A stretch of DNA of 13,632 bases from Comamonadaceae bacterium (lineage in GTDB: Bacteria; Pseudomonadota; Gammaproteobacteria; Burkholderiales; Burkholderiaceae_C): contig CANIRI010000024.1 in NCBI GenBank assembly GCA_947469815.1, positions 1 through 13,632 of the forward strand, written 5' to 3'. Shown piece by piece: positions 1 to 6,862 of this stretch (its first letter is position 1; each line of letters starts with the position of its first letter). A program made the translations under genes and the position numbers. The notes beneath the pieces are model-generated. The model saw only the letters and a program-made list of their open reading frames with translations, did no database searches and was not told the DNA's origin.

Positions 1-1
1 C

Positions 2-1312
2 GTGCGGCCCGGTCCGATTCAGGGCGGCATGGTGCATCCGTATTTGCAGGCGCGCGCCAACCCGCAGGCCGTTCAGTACGCCAGCCCGGCGCTAGAAGAA
101 GTGCTCAAGCGCACGTTGGGTGTGCCCATTTTTCAAGAACAGGTCATGCAAATCGCCATGGTCGCAGCCAATTTCAGCGGTGGCGAGGCCGACAGCCTGC
201 GCCGCTCCATGGCCGCATGGAAGCGCAAGGGCGGTGTGCACCATTTTTACGAGCGCCTGGTCGGCGCCATGGTGGCCAATGGCTACACGCAGGAATTCGC
301 CGACGGCCTGTTCAAGCAGATCGAAGGCTTTGGCGAATACGGCTTTCCCGAGAGCCATGCGGCCAGTTTTGCGCTCTTGGTCTATGTGAGTTGCTGGCTC
401 AAACACCACGAGCCCGCCTGCTTTCTGGCCGCCATGCTCAACAGCCAGCCCCTGGGCTTCTACGCCCCCAGCCAACTGGTGCAAGACGCCCGCCGCCACG
501 GCGTGACCGTGCTGCCGGTGGACGTGTGCCACAGCGACTGGGAATGCACCTTAGAGAAATCGGGGTCCGATTCCGATTATTTCGATATGGCGCAGCCGCA
601 ACCCGCCGTTCGCCTGGGCTTGTGCATGGTCAGCGGCTTGCACGCTACGGTGGCCGGGCGCATCCAGGGAGCGCGCGCGCACCGCCCCTTTGAAAGCACC
701 GTAGAACTGGCGCAACGCTGCGCACTCGACACCGGCGACCTCAAAGCCTTGGCCGCTGCCGACGCGCTGCACAGCCTGAGCGGTCACCGCCGCCAGCAAG
801 TCTGGGACGCGGCTGCCCTGCACCCTGCCCCCGCGCTGTTAAACGGCGCGCCAGTACACGAGGACGCGCTGGCTTTCAGCCCCGCACATGAATCCGAAGA
901 AGTGGTGTTGGACTACGCCGCCACGGGCCTGAGCTTGCGCAGCCATCCGGTTGCTTTTTTGCGTACCGAACTGACCGCCCGCAAGCTGTTGAGCGCGGCG
1001 CACATGCGCGACTTGCCGCACGGGCGCTTGGTGCGTACCTGCGGCATCGTCACCATGCGCCAGCAACCGCAAACCGCCAAAGGCGTGGTGTTTGTGACGC
1101 TGGAGGATGAGACCGGCAGCACCAACGTGATCGTCTGGAAAAGCCTGAAAGATAAACAACGTGCGGAACTGCTGCGCGCGCGCCTGCTGGCCGTGTACGG
1201 CATCTGGCAGCGCGACAGCGGCAGCGAGGTGTGCCACCTGGTCGCCAAACATTTGGTCGACATGACGCCCATGCTGGGAACATTGGCGGCGCAGAGCCGG
1301 GACTTCCGCTGA
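2..1312 (+). CDS. dnaE2: Error-prone DNA polymerase DnaE2/ImuC, C-terminal part (5' truncated by window edge)
   Basis: C-terminal 436 residues of the error-prone replicative-type (C-family) polymerase used in SOS translesion synthesis, normally working with ImuA and ImuB. The frame is open from the first bases, so the real start and the palm domain with the catalytic aspartates lie outside the window; the full protein is usually about 1,050 residues. Visible family blocks are VPIFQEQVMQIA, the Gly/Ser-Arg-rich stretch GGEADSLRRSM and FGEYGFPESHAASFALLVY, all typical of DnaE2. The last 100 residues (around GRLVRTCGIVTMRQQP and FVTLEDETGSTNVIVW) form the OB-fold. The short C-terminus after the OB-fold, with no tau-binding tail, fits DnaE2 rather than DnaE1. 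It ends with TGA at 1310-1312 and runs convergently into the next gene with 9 nt between stops. imuA and imuB would be expected upstream. The family call is firm. Confidence 0.95.
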   Translation: MRPGPIQGGMVHPYLQARANPQAVQYASPALEEVLKRTLGVPIFQEQVMQIAMVAANFSGGEADSLRRSMAAWKRKGGVHHFYERLVGAMVANGYTQEFADGLFKQIEGFGEYGFPESHAASFALLVYVSCWLKHHEPACFLAAMLNSQPLGFYAPSQLVQDARRHGVTVLPVDVCHSDWECTLEKSGSDSDYFDMAQPQPAVRLGLCMVSGLHATVAGRIQGARAHRPFESTVELAQRCALDTGDLKALAAADALHSLSGHRRQQVWDAAALHPAPALLNGAPVHEDALAFSPAHESEEVVLDYAATGLSLRSHPVAFLRTELTARKLLSAAHMRDLPHGRLVRTCGIVTMRQQPQTAKGVVFVTLEDETGSTNVIVWKSLKDKQRAELLRARLLAVYGIWQRDSGSEVCHLVAKHLVDMTPMLGTLAAQSRDFR

Positions 1313-1321
1313 TACGCCCGC

Positions 1322-2113
1322 TTACAAAAGCCCCTGCGATGCGCACCCGAGGATCGCCGGGAAGGTCGCCAGCCAGGCCCAGAAAAAACGGTTCAGCCCG
1401 AAAAACCAAAACACCAAAAAGTGAAAGACGACAGCAGTGGCGCAAAAAAACAAGGCCGTCAACGGCCCGACAAAAACCAGCGGAAAAGAGCACTCCCACA
1501 CAATGAAAGCCCAGGCAGCAGCCCGCGCCAGCAGCGGCCGACTCAGGAGATGGCGGGCAGGCAAGGGGCCGTAAATCGCGCCATTCAGAAATACCACCAA
1601 AGCCTCGCCGTTGCGCCACTGCGGCTGCAGCAGCTTGACCCAACCCGACATGAAATACGAGGTCACGGTTTGCAGGCTGATGTACCACAGGCCCGCTCGC
1701 CAGCCCAGCTCCGGGTCGCCCGCCTGGGCCATGCACTGCGCAATCAGCATGCCGGTCAGCACGATCAGCGTCATGAAGTCACTGCCGCCATTGAACGCGC
1801 CGCGCCAACGCAAGAGCATCAGCACCTGGCTGATGAATAAAAACAGCACCAGCGCCAAACTGCTGCCCTGCACCACCAGGACCACCACGGCCACCACCCG
1901 CAGCAGCAGTTGCGCATGCAAGACCTGGGGGGCAAAAACCTGGTCCAACAGCGCACGCACATAGCGGTTGGGTACGTCGCGGCGCTGCAAGTGCCAGGGC
2001 CATAAACCGCTGGGGGCCATGGCGCGGTCCATGCGCAGGTGTTCCAGCGTCTGCAACAAGAAGCTCAAGCCGAACAGCAGCTCCAGGCCCCGGGCGGCTG
2101 CGCTCAAGGGCAT
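1322..2113 (-). CDS. HTTM-like polytopic membrane protein
   Basis: A 263-residue, strongly hydrophobic protein with about seven or eight predicted membrane segments (roughly residues 8-27, 68-86, 88-101, 112-130, 142-160, 190-215 and 218-255). Two stretches resemble the HTTM domain, the membrane fold shared with vitamin K-dependent gamma-carboxylase: SYFMSGWVKLLQPQWRNGEA in the middle and FHFLVFWFFGLNRFFWAWL near the end. Bacterial HTTM proteins have no settled reaction, so no function is claimed. It is the last gene of the cupin-bciA-174aa-HTTM unit, and its ATG lies inside the end of the preceding gene (10-nt overlap, different frame), which implies translational coupling. The stop is TAA at 1322-1324. 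It is shorter than many HTTM proteins, and no soluble domain is attached. The membrane-protein call is firm; the HTTM assignment is by remembered motif only. Confidence 0.82.
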   Translation of the reverse strand: MPLSAAARGLELLFGLSFLLQTLEHLRMDRAMAPSGLWPWHLQRRDVPNRYVRALLDQVFAPQVLHAQLLLRVVAVVVLVVQGSSLALVLFLFISQVLMLLRWRGAFNGGSDFMTLIVLTGMLIAQCMAQAGDPELGWRAGLWYISLQTVTSYFMSGWVKLLQPQWRNGEALVVFLNGAIYGPLPARHLLSRPLLARAAAWAFIVWECSFPLVFVGPLTALFFCATAVVFHFLVFWFFGLNRFFWAWLATFPAILGCASQGLL

Positions 2114-2628
2114 GGCAAGACCGGCGAAGTCAGCATGGTTTGCGCATCCACGGTGTGCTGCGTAGCTTCCAGCTCCATACGCAATTCAAACTGGAAATGG
2201 CTGCAACCGGGGAACTGGGCCTGCATGCTGTGGGCGACCAGATTGCAGACCATGCCGTAGGTCACCAGACTGCCGGGATCACCGCCATCGGGCAGCGCGT
2301 TGATATCCGTGCCCAGGTGGTGCACCAGATTTTGCTGCGCCAGACCGAGATTGGTATCCGGGTTGTGAAACAAGTGCCACCAGTGGCGGGTGCGCCGGGG
2401 GTAGAGCAGGGTCCAGCTGCCCCAAGCGCGCGGCGCGCCGGGAACATGCGCCACCGTGCGCGCATACAGGCGCGGCGCGTATCCCACAGCATGGAAAAAC
2501 TTCCAGTTGGGGAAAAATGCCCGAAGCAAAAACAACCAGGGCCCGCTGATGACAGGCGTCTTCCAGACCAGCGTGGCCAGCATCAGCACAAAGTACGCCA
2601 GAAACAGCCATTGCGCCATGCCGTCCAT
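2104..2628 (-). CDS. Uncharacterised Trp-rich protein with one N-terminal membrane anchor
   Basis: A 174-residue protein that I cannot assign to a named family. An N-terminal hydrophobic helix (about residues 5-22) is followed by WLFLLRAFFPNWKFFHAVG, which may lie along the membrane, and then a soluble part rich in Trp and His (SWTLLYPRR, HWWHLFHNPDTNLGLAQQN). It sits 9 nt downstream of bciA, and a purine-rich AGGG lies about 8 nt before its ATG, so it should be translated from the bciA message. A second ATG three codons later is possible. Its stop overlaps the HTTM-like gene start by 10 nt, suggesting the two products are made together and may form one membrane complex (inference). Codon use and GC match the neighbours, and the frame is intact with a ribosome-binding site, so it is very likely a real gene. 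Confidence 0.75.
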   Translation of the reverse strand: MDGMAQWLFLAYFVLMLATLVWKTPVISGPWLFLLRAFFPNWKFFHAVGYAPRLYARTVAHVPGAPRAWGSWTLLYPRRTRHWWHLFHNPDTNLGLAQQNLVHHLGTDINALPDGGDPGSLVTYGMVCNLVAHSMQAQFPGCSHFQFELRMELEATQHTVDAQTMLTSPVLPCP

Positions 2629-2637
2629 ACCGCTGCC

Positions 2638-3654
2638 CTAAAACACCGCGTGGTCGCCACGCTGGGCGGCGGCCTTGCCACCCAGCACCTCGGCGTAATA
2701 GGCAAACAGGGTCTGGCTGCCGGTGGACGGTGTGGCCGCCGCGTCGTATTGGCCGGTCTGCGGGTTGAGCACCAGCATGGACTCCGTGGCGTAGTAGCGG
2801 CCAATGCGGGCCAGCTCGGCCTTGGCTTTCAGCGCGGGCAACAACACGCCTAAAGCAGACAGCACCGCGATGATCACGTCCAGCAAAGCCACAGGCACCT
2901 GCTTGAAGCGCGGCGGTGTACCCAGGAGCGCAAACAAATGCTCACCCTGCGCACGCGGCGTGATGGCCGGGCCGGGGCCGCCTATGGGCAGGATCCGGTT
3001 ATGCCGTTCGGGGGTATTCAGGCAACCTGCGATGTAGTCGCCCAGATCGTCGTCGCTGATAGGCGTGCATGCGGTCAAGGTGCCGTCGCCGAAGAGCAAA
3101 AAGGGCTTGCCTTTGCGCACCCGCTCGATCTGGCCCGAGAGCGATTTGAAAAACGCCGTGGGCCGCACGATGGAATAGCGCATGCCGGAGTCGATCAGCG
3201 CCTGCTCGAAGGCCAACTTGGCGTTCTGGAAAGCCAGCAGGGGCTTTTGCACGCAAATCGCCGACAGCAGCACGAAATGTGTGGCACCGGCCTGCCTTGC
3301 GGCGTCCAGCGCATGCAGATGCGCCTGATGGTCGATGGCCCAAGCGTCTTTGGGCGCGCCGGTGCGCGATGCGAGGCAGGACACCACCGCGTCAAAGTGT
3401 TCGCCACACACCGCGTCGCGCAGCAGCGCCGCCGGATCGCCCACATCGGCCACCCGCAGTTGCGCGCCGGGCAACAGGGCTTGGCAATCAGCCAAAGATA
3501 AGGCGCCACCGACACCGGCCCGAGCGCGCACCACGCAGACCACCGTGTGGCCCAGGCGCTGCAGGGCCCGCACCGTGGCCTGGCCGATGGTTCCGGTGCC
3601 ACCCAAGACCAGCACCCGCTGCGGCGGGATGGGTAAAGCGTCTATTTCGTTCAT
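2638..3654 (-). CDS. bciA: Divinyl (proto)chlorophyllide a 8-vinyl-reductase, BciA type
   Basis: An NAD(P)H-dependent reductase of the atypical SDR/NmrA-like fold. The BciA family reduces the C8 vinyl group of divinyl chlorophyllide to ethyl during (bacterio)chlorophyll synthesis. The start is ATG at 3654 (338 residues, MNEIDALP...); the frame stays open for 34 more codons upstream, but those overlap the cupin gene and look unlike protein. The nucleotide-binding loop GGTGTIG is at residues 18-24. BciA-specific blocks follow: LLAFQNAKLAFEQALIDSG, YSIVRPTAFFKSLSGQIERV, GKPFLLFGDGTLTACTPIS, LPIGGPGPAITP, and the terminal GDHAVF. These separate it from general NmrA proteins and from the ferredoxin-dependent BciB. 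It lies 16 nt after the cupin gene and 9 nt before the 174-residue gene. Its presence implies bacteriochlorophyll synthesis in the organism; no other photosynthesis gene is visible here. Confidence 0.93.
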   Translation of the reverse strand: MNEIDALPIPPQRVLVLGGTGTIGQATVRALQRLGHTVVCVVRARAGVGGALSLADCQALLPGAQLRVADVGDPAALLRDAVCGEHFDAVVSCLASRTGAPKDAWAIDHQAHLHALDAARQAGATHFVLLSAICVQKPLLAFQNAKLAFEQALIDSGMRYSIVRPTAFFKSLSGQIERVRKGKPFLLFGDGTLTACTPISDDDLGDYIAGCLNTPERHNRILPIGGPGPAITPRAQGEHLFALLGTPPRFKQVPVALLDVIIAVLSALGVLLPALKAKAELARIGRYYATESMLVLNPQTGQYDAAATPSTGSQTLFAYYAEVLGGKAAAQRGDHAVF

Positions 3655-3670
3655 GGCAGTCGAGTGGCGT

Positions 3671-3949
3671 TCAGTTCGCCCGGGCCACCCAGAAAGTCGC
3701 GCCCTCGGAGCCGTAATGTTCAGCGTGCGGGGTATTGCGCGCCAGCCGGAAACCATCGCCGGCCTGGTAGGTGCGGCTGGTGTCTCCCAGCGTCAACACC
3801 AGACTGCCGCGCGCCACGTGCACGCGCAAGTCAAAGGGGTGGGTGTGGCTGTCGAGTCGCAGATCGGGAGCCCATTCACGGGTGATGATTTCATCAAAGC
3901 CTTCGTCCATGGCTTGGGCGGTAAAGTCTTCCAGGTTGGCGGGCTGCAT
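3671..3949 (-). CDS. Small single-domain cupin protein
   Basis: A 92-residue cupin, about the minimum size for the fold. Metal-ligand candidates are His35 and His37 (SHTHPFD) in motif 1 and His75 or His78 (RNTPHAEHYG) in motif 2. The glutamate usual in motif 1 is not evident: the position after HTH reads PFDLRV. The ATG at 3949 has a good ribosome-binding site, GGAG five nt upstream, so the start is well supported. It is the first gene of the minus-strand unit leading into bciA (16 nt gap). Single cupins of this size can be sensors, small enzymes or stabilising partners, and nothing here decides between them. A role linked to pigment synthesis is suggested only by position. Confidence 0.87.
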   Translation of the reverse strand: MQPANLEDFTAQAMDEGFDEIITREWAPDLRLDSHTHPFDLRVHVARGSLVLTLGDTSRTYQAGDGFRLARNTPHAEHYGSEGATFWVARAN

Positions 3950-4045
3950 GGGGGCTCCAGAACGGGGTCACCTATCCTACCAAGGCAAACTGGCGCGCCA
4001 TGGTGTGCTGCAATCGGCCCTTCACATGAGAAACGGTATCCACGC
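3950..4045. promoter_or_regulatory. Divergent intergenic region between the cupin-bciA unit and the SDR operon
   Basis: These 96 nt must hold promoters for both divergent units. A perfect 10-bp palindrome, TGGCGCGCCA, lies at 3991-4000 and could be an operator half-way between the two genes, although it is short enough to occur by chance. On the minus strand TGGTAGGAT (3974-3982) resembles an extended -10 element about 20 nt before the cupin start; no convincing -35 partner was found. No recognisable sigma-70 promoter was found on the plus strand. Confidence 0.35.
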
Positions 4046-4807
4046 ATGAGCACCCATTCCCCTTCGCCCCTTGTCTTGATCACCGGAGCCAGCCGTGGCA
4101 TCGGTGCAGCCACTGCGCTGCTGGCAGCCCGCCAGGGCTGGACCGTGGCCGTGAATTACGCCGGTAATGCCAACGCTGCGCAGAGCGTGGTGCAGCAGAT
4201 CCAAGCCCAGGGCGGCAAGGCAGCAGCTTTTCAAGCCGATGTCGGCGACCCGGCGCAAATCGCGCGGCTTTTTGCGCAGGTGGACGCCGGCCTGGGCCGC
4301 ATCACCGCGCTGGTGAACAACGCGGGCGTGGTCGACATGACCGCCCGGCTCGACGAGATGTCGTGGGAGCGCATGGAACGCATGATGCGCATCAACGTCC
4401 TGGGCAGTCTGGCCTGCGCCCGCGAGGCGGTGCTGCGCATGAGCACGCGCCACGGCGGCACAGGCGGCGTGATCGTCAATGTGGGCAGCGTGGCCGCGCG
4501 CCTGGGCTCGCCCGCGCAGTACCTGGATTACGCAGCCAGCAAAGGCGCCATCGACACTTTTACCCTGGGCCTGTCCAAAGAAGTGGCGGGCGAAGGCATA
4601 CGCGTCAATTGCATACGGCCGGGGATTATTGATACCGACTTGCATGGCAGCGGCGGCCTGCCCAACCGGGCCCGCGATCTGGCGCCACAGGTGCCGATGC
4701 AGCGCCCGGGGACAGCCCACGAAGTGGCGCAATCCGTGGTGTGGCTGCTCAGCGACGCCGCGACTTACGTCACCGGGTCCATCATCGACGTGGCCGGCGG
4801 CCGCTAG
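4046..4807 (+). CDS. SDR-family oxidoreductase, similar to E. coli YgfF (glucose-1-dehydrogenase-like)
   Basis: A classical short-chain dehydrogenase/reductase of 253 residues. It has the cofactor loop TGASRGIG (13-20), NNAG (91-94), and catalytic Ser148, Tyr162 and Lys166 (YAASK). The C-terminal block VTGSIIDVAGG is typical. The overall pattern (VAVNYAGNANAAQSVV, SVAARLGSPAQYLDYAASKG, PMQRPGTAHEVAQSVVWLLSD) is close to E. coli YgfF as I remember it. The frame is open far upstream, but the ATG at 4046 is the first that places the Rossmann strand correctly; the upstream part is antisense to cupin and bciA. There is no strong ribosome-binding site. Fourteen nt separate it from the MaoC gene, so the two are co-transcribed. 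Its substrate is not evident; a hydroxy- or ketoacyl compound would fit the neighbouring hydratase. Confidence 0.92.
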   Translation: MSTHSPSPLVLITGASRGIGAATALLAARQGWTVAVNYAGNANAAQSVVQQIQAQGGKAAAFQADVGDPAQIARLFAQVDAGLGRITALVNNAGVVDMTARLDEMSWERMERMMRINVLGSLACAREAVLRMSTRHGGTGGVIVNVGSVAARLGSPAQYLDYAASKGAIDTFTLGLSKEVAGEGIRVNCIRPGIIDTDLHGSGGLPNRARDLAPQVPMQRPGTAHEVAQSVVWLLSDAATYVTGSIIDVAGGR

Positions 4808-4821
4808 TCAAGGAAAAGACC

Positions 4822-5301
4822 ATGGCAGAAACCAAGTACTACTGGGAAGATTTGCAAGCAGGCCAAGTGCGTGATCTGGGCAGTGTGACGCCCACGCGCG
4901 AGGCCATCATTGCCTTTGCCACGCAATTCGACCCGCAGCCTTTTCACATGGACGACGCGGCGGCGAAGGCCTCGGTGTTCGGCGCGCTCTGTGCCAGCGG
5001 CTGGCATACCTGCTCCATGGCCATGCGGCTGATGGTGGACAACTTTCTGGTCGACAGCTCCAGCCTGGGTTCGCCGGGGCTGGAAAACATCCAATGGCAC
5101 AAGCCGGTGTTTCCGGGGGACACACTGCGACTGCTGGTGCGTATCACCGACACCCGCCCCATGCGTTCGCGCCCGCACGTGGGCATGGTGCGCATCGTGT
5201 GGGAGGTGACCCGCCAGGGCGACGAGAAAGTCTTGTCTATGGAAGGTTGGGCCATGTTCGGGCGGCGCCACCCGGCTCCGCCCGAAGCCGCAGCGACCTG
5301 A
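4822..5301 (+). CDS. MaoC-like (hot-dog fold) dehydratase/hydratase
   Basis: A 159-residue single-domain MaoC protein, of the (R)-specific enoyl-CoA hydratase type. The hydratase signature reads FATQFDPQPFHMDDAAAKAS, with the likely catalytic pair Asp37 and His42, followed by GALCASGWHT. The ATG at 4822 is chosen because AAGGA lies 7 nt upstream and the conserved N-terminus (YYWEDLQAGQ) begins there; the frame extends further back only inside the SDR gene. The natural substrate is probably an acyl-CoA or related thioester (family knowledge). Together with the SDR it could catalyse successive hydration and oxidation steps (inference). After the TGA there are 67 nt before dctP. Confidence 0.92.
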   Translation: MAETKYYWEDLQAGQVRDLGSVTPTREAIIAFATQFDPQPFHMDDAAAKASVFGALCASGWHTCSMAMRLMVDNFLVDSSSLGSPGLENIQWHKPVFPGDTLRLLVRITDTRPMRSRPHVGMVRIVWEVTRQGDEKVLSMEGWAMFGRRHPAPPEAAAT

Positions 5302-5368
5302 CAGGCCACCGCTATCATTCCGCAGCATCGCCTGGCAGCGACACCACATACCAACAGGGGAGTACCGC

Positions 5369-6373
5369 ATGAGCCATACCAAGCACCTACGCCGCCGCGC
5401 CGTTCTCGCGGCCTTGGCTGCAAGCAGCAGCCTGGCGCTGCCGGCCTGGGCGCAGAGCAAAGCGCTATTGCGGATCTCCAGCCCGGCAGTACCCGACGAC
5501 TGGCACGCCAGGATGTGGACGGTGTTCAAAGATGCCTTGGACAAAAGCGCGCCGGGCGAATTCGAGGTGCAAATCAACCTCAACGCCAGCCTGTTCAAGC
5601 AAGGCGCGGAGCCCGCCGCCATGGCACGTGGCAATTTGGAATTGACCACGGTATCGGCCGCTGACATTGCCAAAATTGTTCCCGAGTTCTCTATCTTCAC
5701 CGCCGGTTACGTGGTGCGCGACGCAGCGCAGCAGCAGAAAATTTTCAATGGGCCGATTGGCACCGAGATGTTCAAGACCGTCGCCGAGAAGATGGATATC
5801 ACCATCCTGTCCACCTGCTACTACGGCACCCGCCAGGTCAATCTGCGCGAAGTGCGCAACGTCAAAACACCGGCCGACCTCAAGGGCGTGAAACTGCGCA
5901 TGCCCGGCTCCAAAGACTGGCTGTTTCTGGGTGAGGCGCTGGGTGCCACCGCTACTCCGCTGGCTTTTGGCGAGGTCTATCTGGGGCTCAAAGCTGGCAC
6001 CATCGACGGGCAAGACAACCCGCTGCCCACGGTCAAGGCCGCCAAGTTTTACGAGGTGACCAAGCACATCGTGCTCACCAGCCATTTGGTCGACGGTTTG
6101 TTCATCGCCATCTCCAACAAAGCGCTTGCCGCCATGACTGCGGCACAGCGCCAGAAGGTACTGGCAGCAGCGCAAACAGCCGCCGCGTACAACAACGAAA
6201 ACCGCGCCAAGGAAGAAGCGCAGTTGGTGGAATTTTTCAAGAAAGAAGGTCTGCAGGTCACAACGCCCGATCTGGACGCCTTCCACAATACCGTGCAAGC
6301 TGCCTACCAAAACGCCGACTACGCCAAGACCTGGCCGCGTGGGCTGCTGGAACGCATCAATGCCGTCAAATAA
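5369..6373 (+). CDS. dctP: TRAP transporter periplasmic solute-binding protein (DctP family)
   Basis: A 334-residue solute receptor of a tripartite ATP-independent periplasmic transporter. The N-terminus is a signal peptide (about 1-29) with the n-region LRRRAVLAALAA and cleavage after PAWA; the twin-arginine-like RRR leaves a Tat route possible. DctP hallmarks are LKGVKLRMPGSKDW, where the Arg normally pairs with the substrate carboxylate, and GTIDGQDNPLPTVKAAKFYE, followed by the hydrophobic strand ending in LTSH. The family binds organic acids; the specific ligand cannot be read. The ATG at 5369 has GGGGAG about 7 nt upstream. The membrane subunits follow directly (9 nt gap), so the transporter is complete. 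Confidence 0.95.
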   Translation: MSHTKHLRRRAVLAALAASSSLALPAWAQSKALLRISSPAVPDDWHARMWTVFKDALDKSAPGEFEVQINLNASLFKQGAEPAAMARGNLELTTVSAADIAKIVPEFSIFTAGYVVRDAAQQQKIFNGPIGTEMFKTVAEKMDITILSTCYYGTRQVNLREVRNVKTPADLKGVKLRMPGSKDWLFLGEALGATATPLAFGEVYLGLKAGTIDGQDNPLPTVKAAKFYEVTKHIVLTSHLVDGLFIAISNKALAAMTAAQRQKVLAAAQTAAAYNNENRAKEEAQLVEFFKKEGLQVTTPDLDAFHNTVQAAYQNADYAKTWPRGLLERINAVK

Positions 6374-6382
6374 CGCCCCCGC

Positions 6383-6862
6383 ATGAGCGTCTGGTTGCGC
6401 CGTGCTGCCAACCTGGTGGGCGGGGCTCTGTTCGTGGCCCTGTTCGGCGTTTTTATCGTCCAGATCACGGCGCGCTTTGGTTTCAACAAGCCGCTGGCCT
6501 GGACCGATGAGGCAGCAGTCATTCTCTACGTGTGGGTGATTTTGTGGGCCACGGCGACCATGGTTCCGCAGCGCGAACATGTCGCGTTTGACCTGATCTG
6601 GAACAGCGTGGGCACGGGCGCACGCCGGGCCATGCAAATCACCGGGAACCTGCTGGTCGGCGCGCTGGCCTTGGTGGCCATGCCTGCGAGCTGGGACTAT
6701 GTGCGCTTTATGGCGCGCGAGGGCACGCCGGTGCTGGGCGTTCCGCTGTTCTGGGTGTATCTGCCCTTTGTTTTCATGTTGTTGGCGTTGGTGCTGCGCT
6801 GCGGCTTCGCGGTACGGCAAGCCTTGCGCGTGCAGAGTCCGGATGCGGAGTTGCGCCTGTGA
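6383..6862 (+). CDS. dctQ: TRAP transporter small permease subunit (DctQ family)
   Basis: A 159-residue inner-membrane protein with four predicted helices (about 8-30, 44-62, 84-106, 120-143), the normal DctQ size and topology. The family signature after helix 1 is visible: the stretch ending ITARFGFNKPLAWTDEAA, then ILYVWVILWATA. DctQ partners DctM to form the sodium-driven permease that receives ligand from DctP. No ribosome-binding site is evident before the ATG at 6383, which lies 9 nt after the dctP stop, so coupling to dctP translation is likely. Its TGA overlaps the dctM GTG in a GTGA junction at 6859-6862. Confidence 0.94.
   Translation: MSVWLRRAANLVGGALFVALFGVFIVQITARFGFNKPLAWTDEAAVILYVWVILWATATMVPQREHVAFDLIWNSVGTGARRAMQITGNLLVGALALVAMPASWDYVRFMAREGTPVLGVPLFWVYLPFVFMLLALVLRCGFAVRQALRVQSPDAELRL

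Noticed and set aside
2638..3654. General NmrA-like or complex-I-assembly SDR instead of BciA
   Set aside because: The RPTAFFKSLSGQ, KPFLLFGDG and terminal GDHAVF blocks are specific to 8-vinyl-reductases.
3335..4045. 237-codon upstream extension of the SDR frame
   Set aside because: It is antisense to the cupin and bciA, and its translation does not look like protein; the Rossmann fold begins just after ATG 4046.
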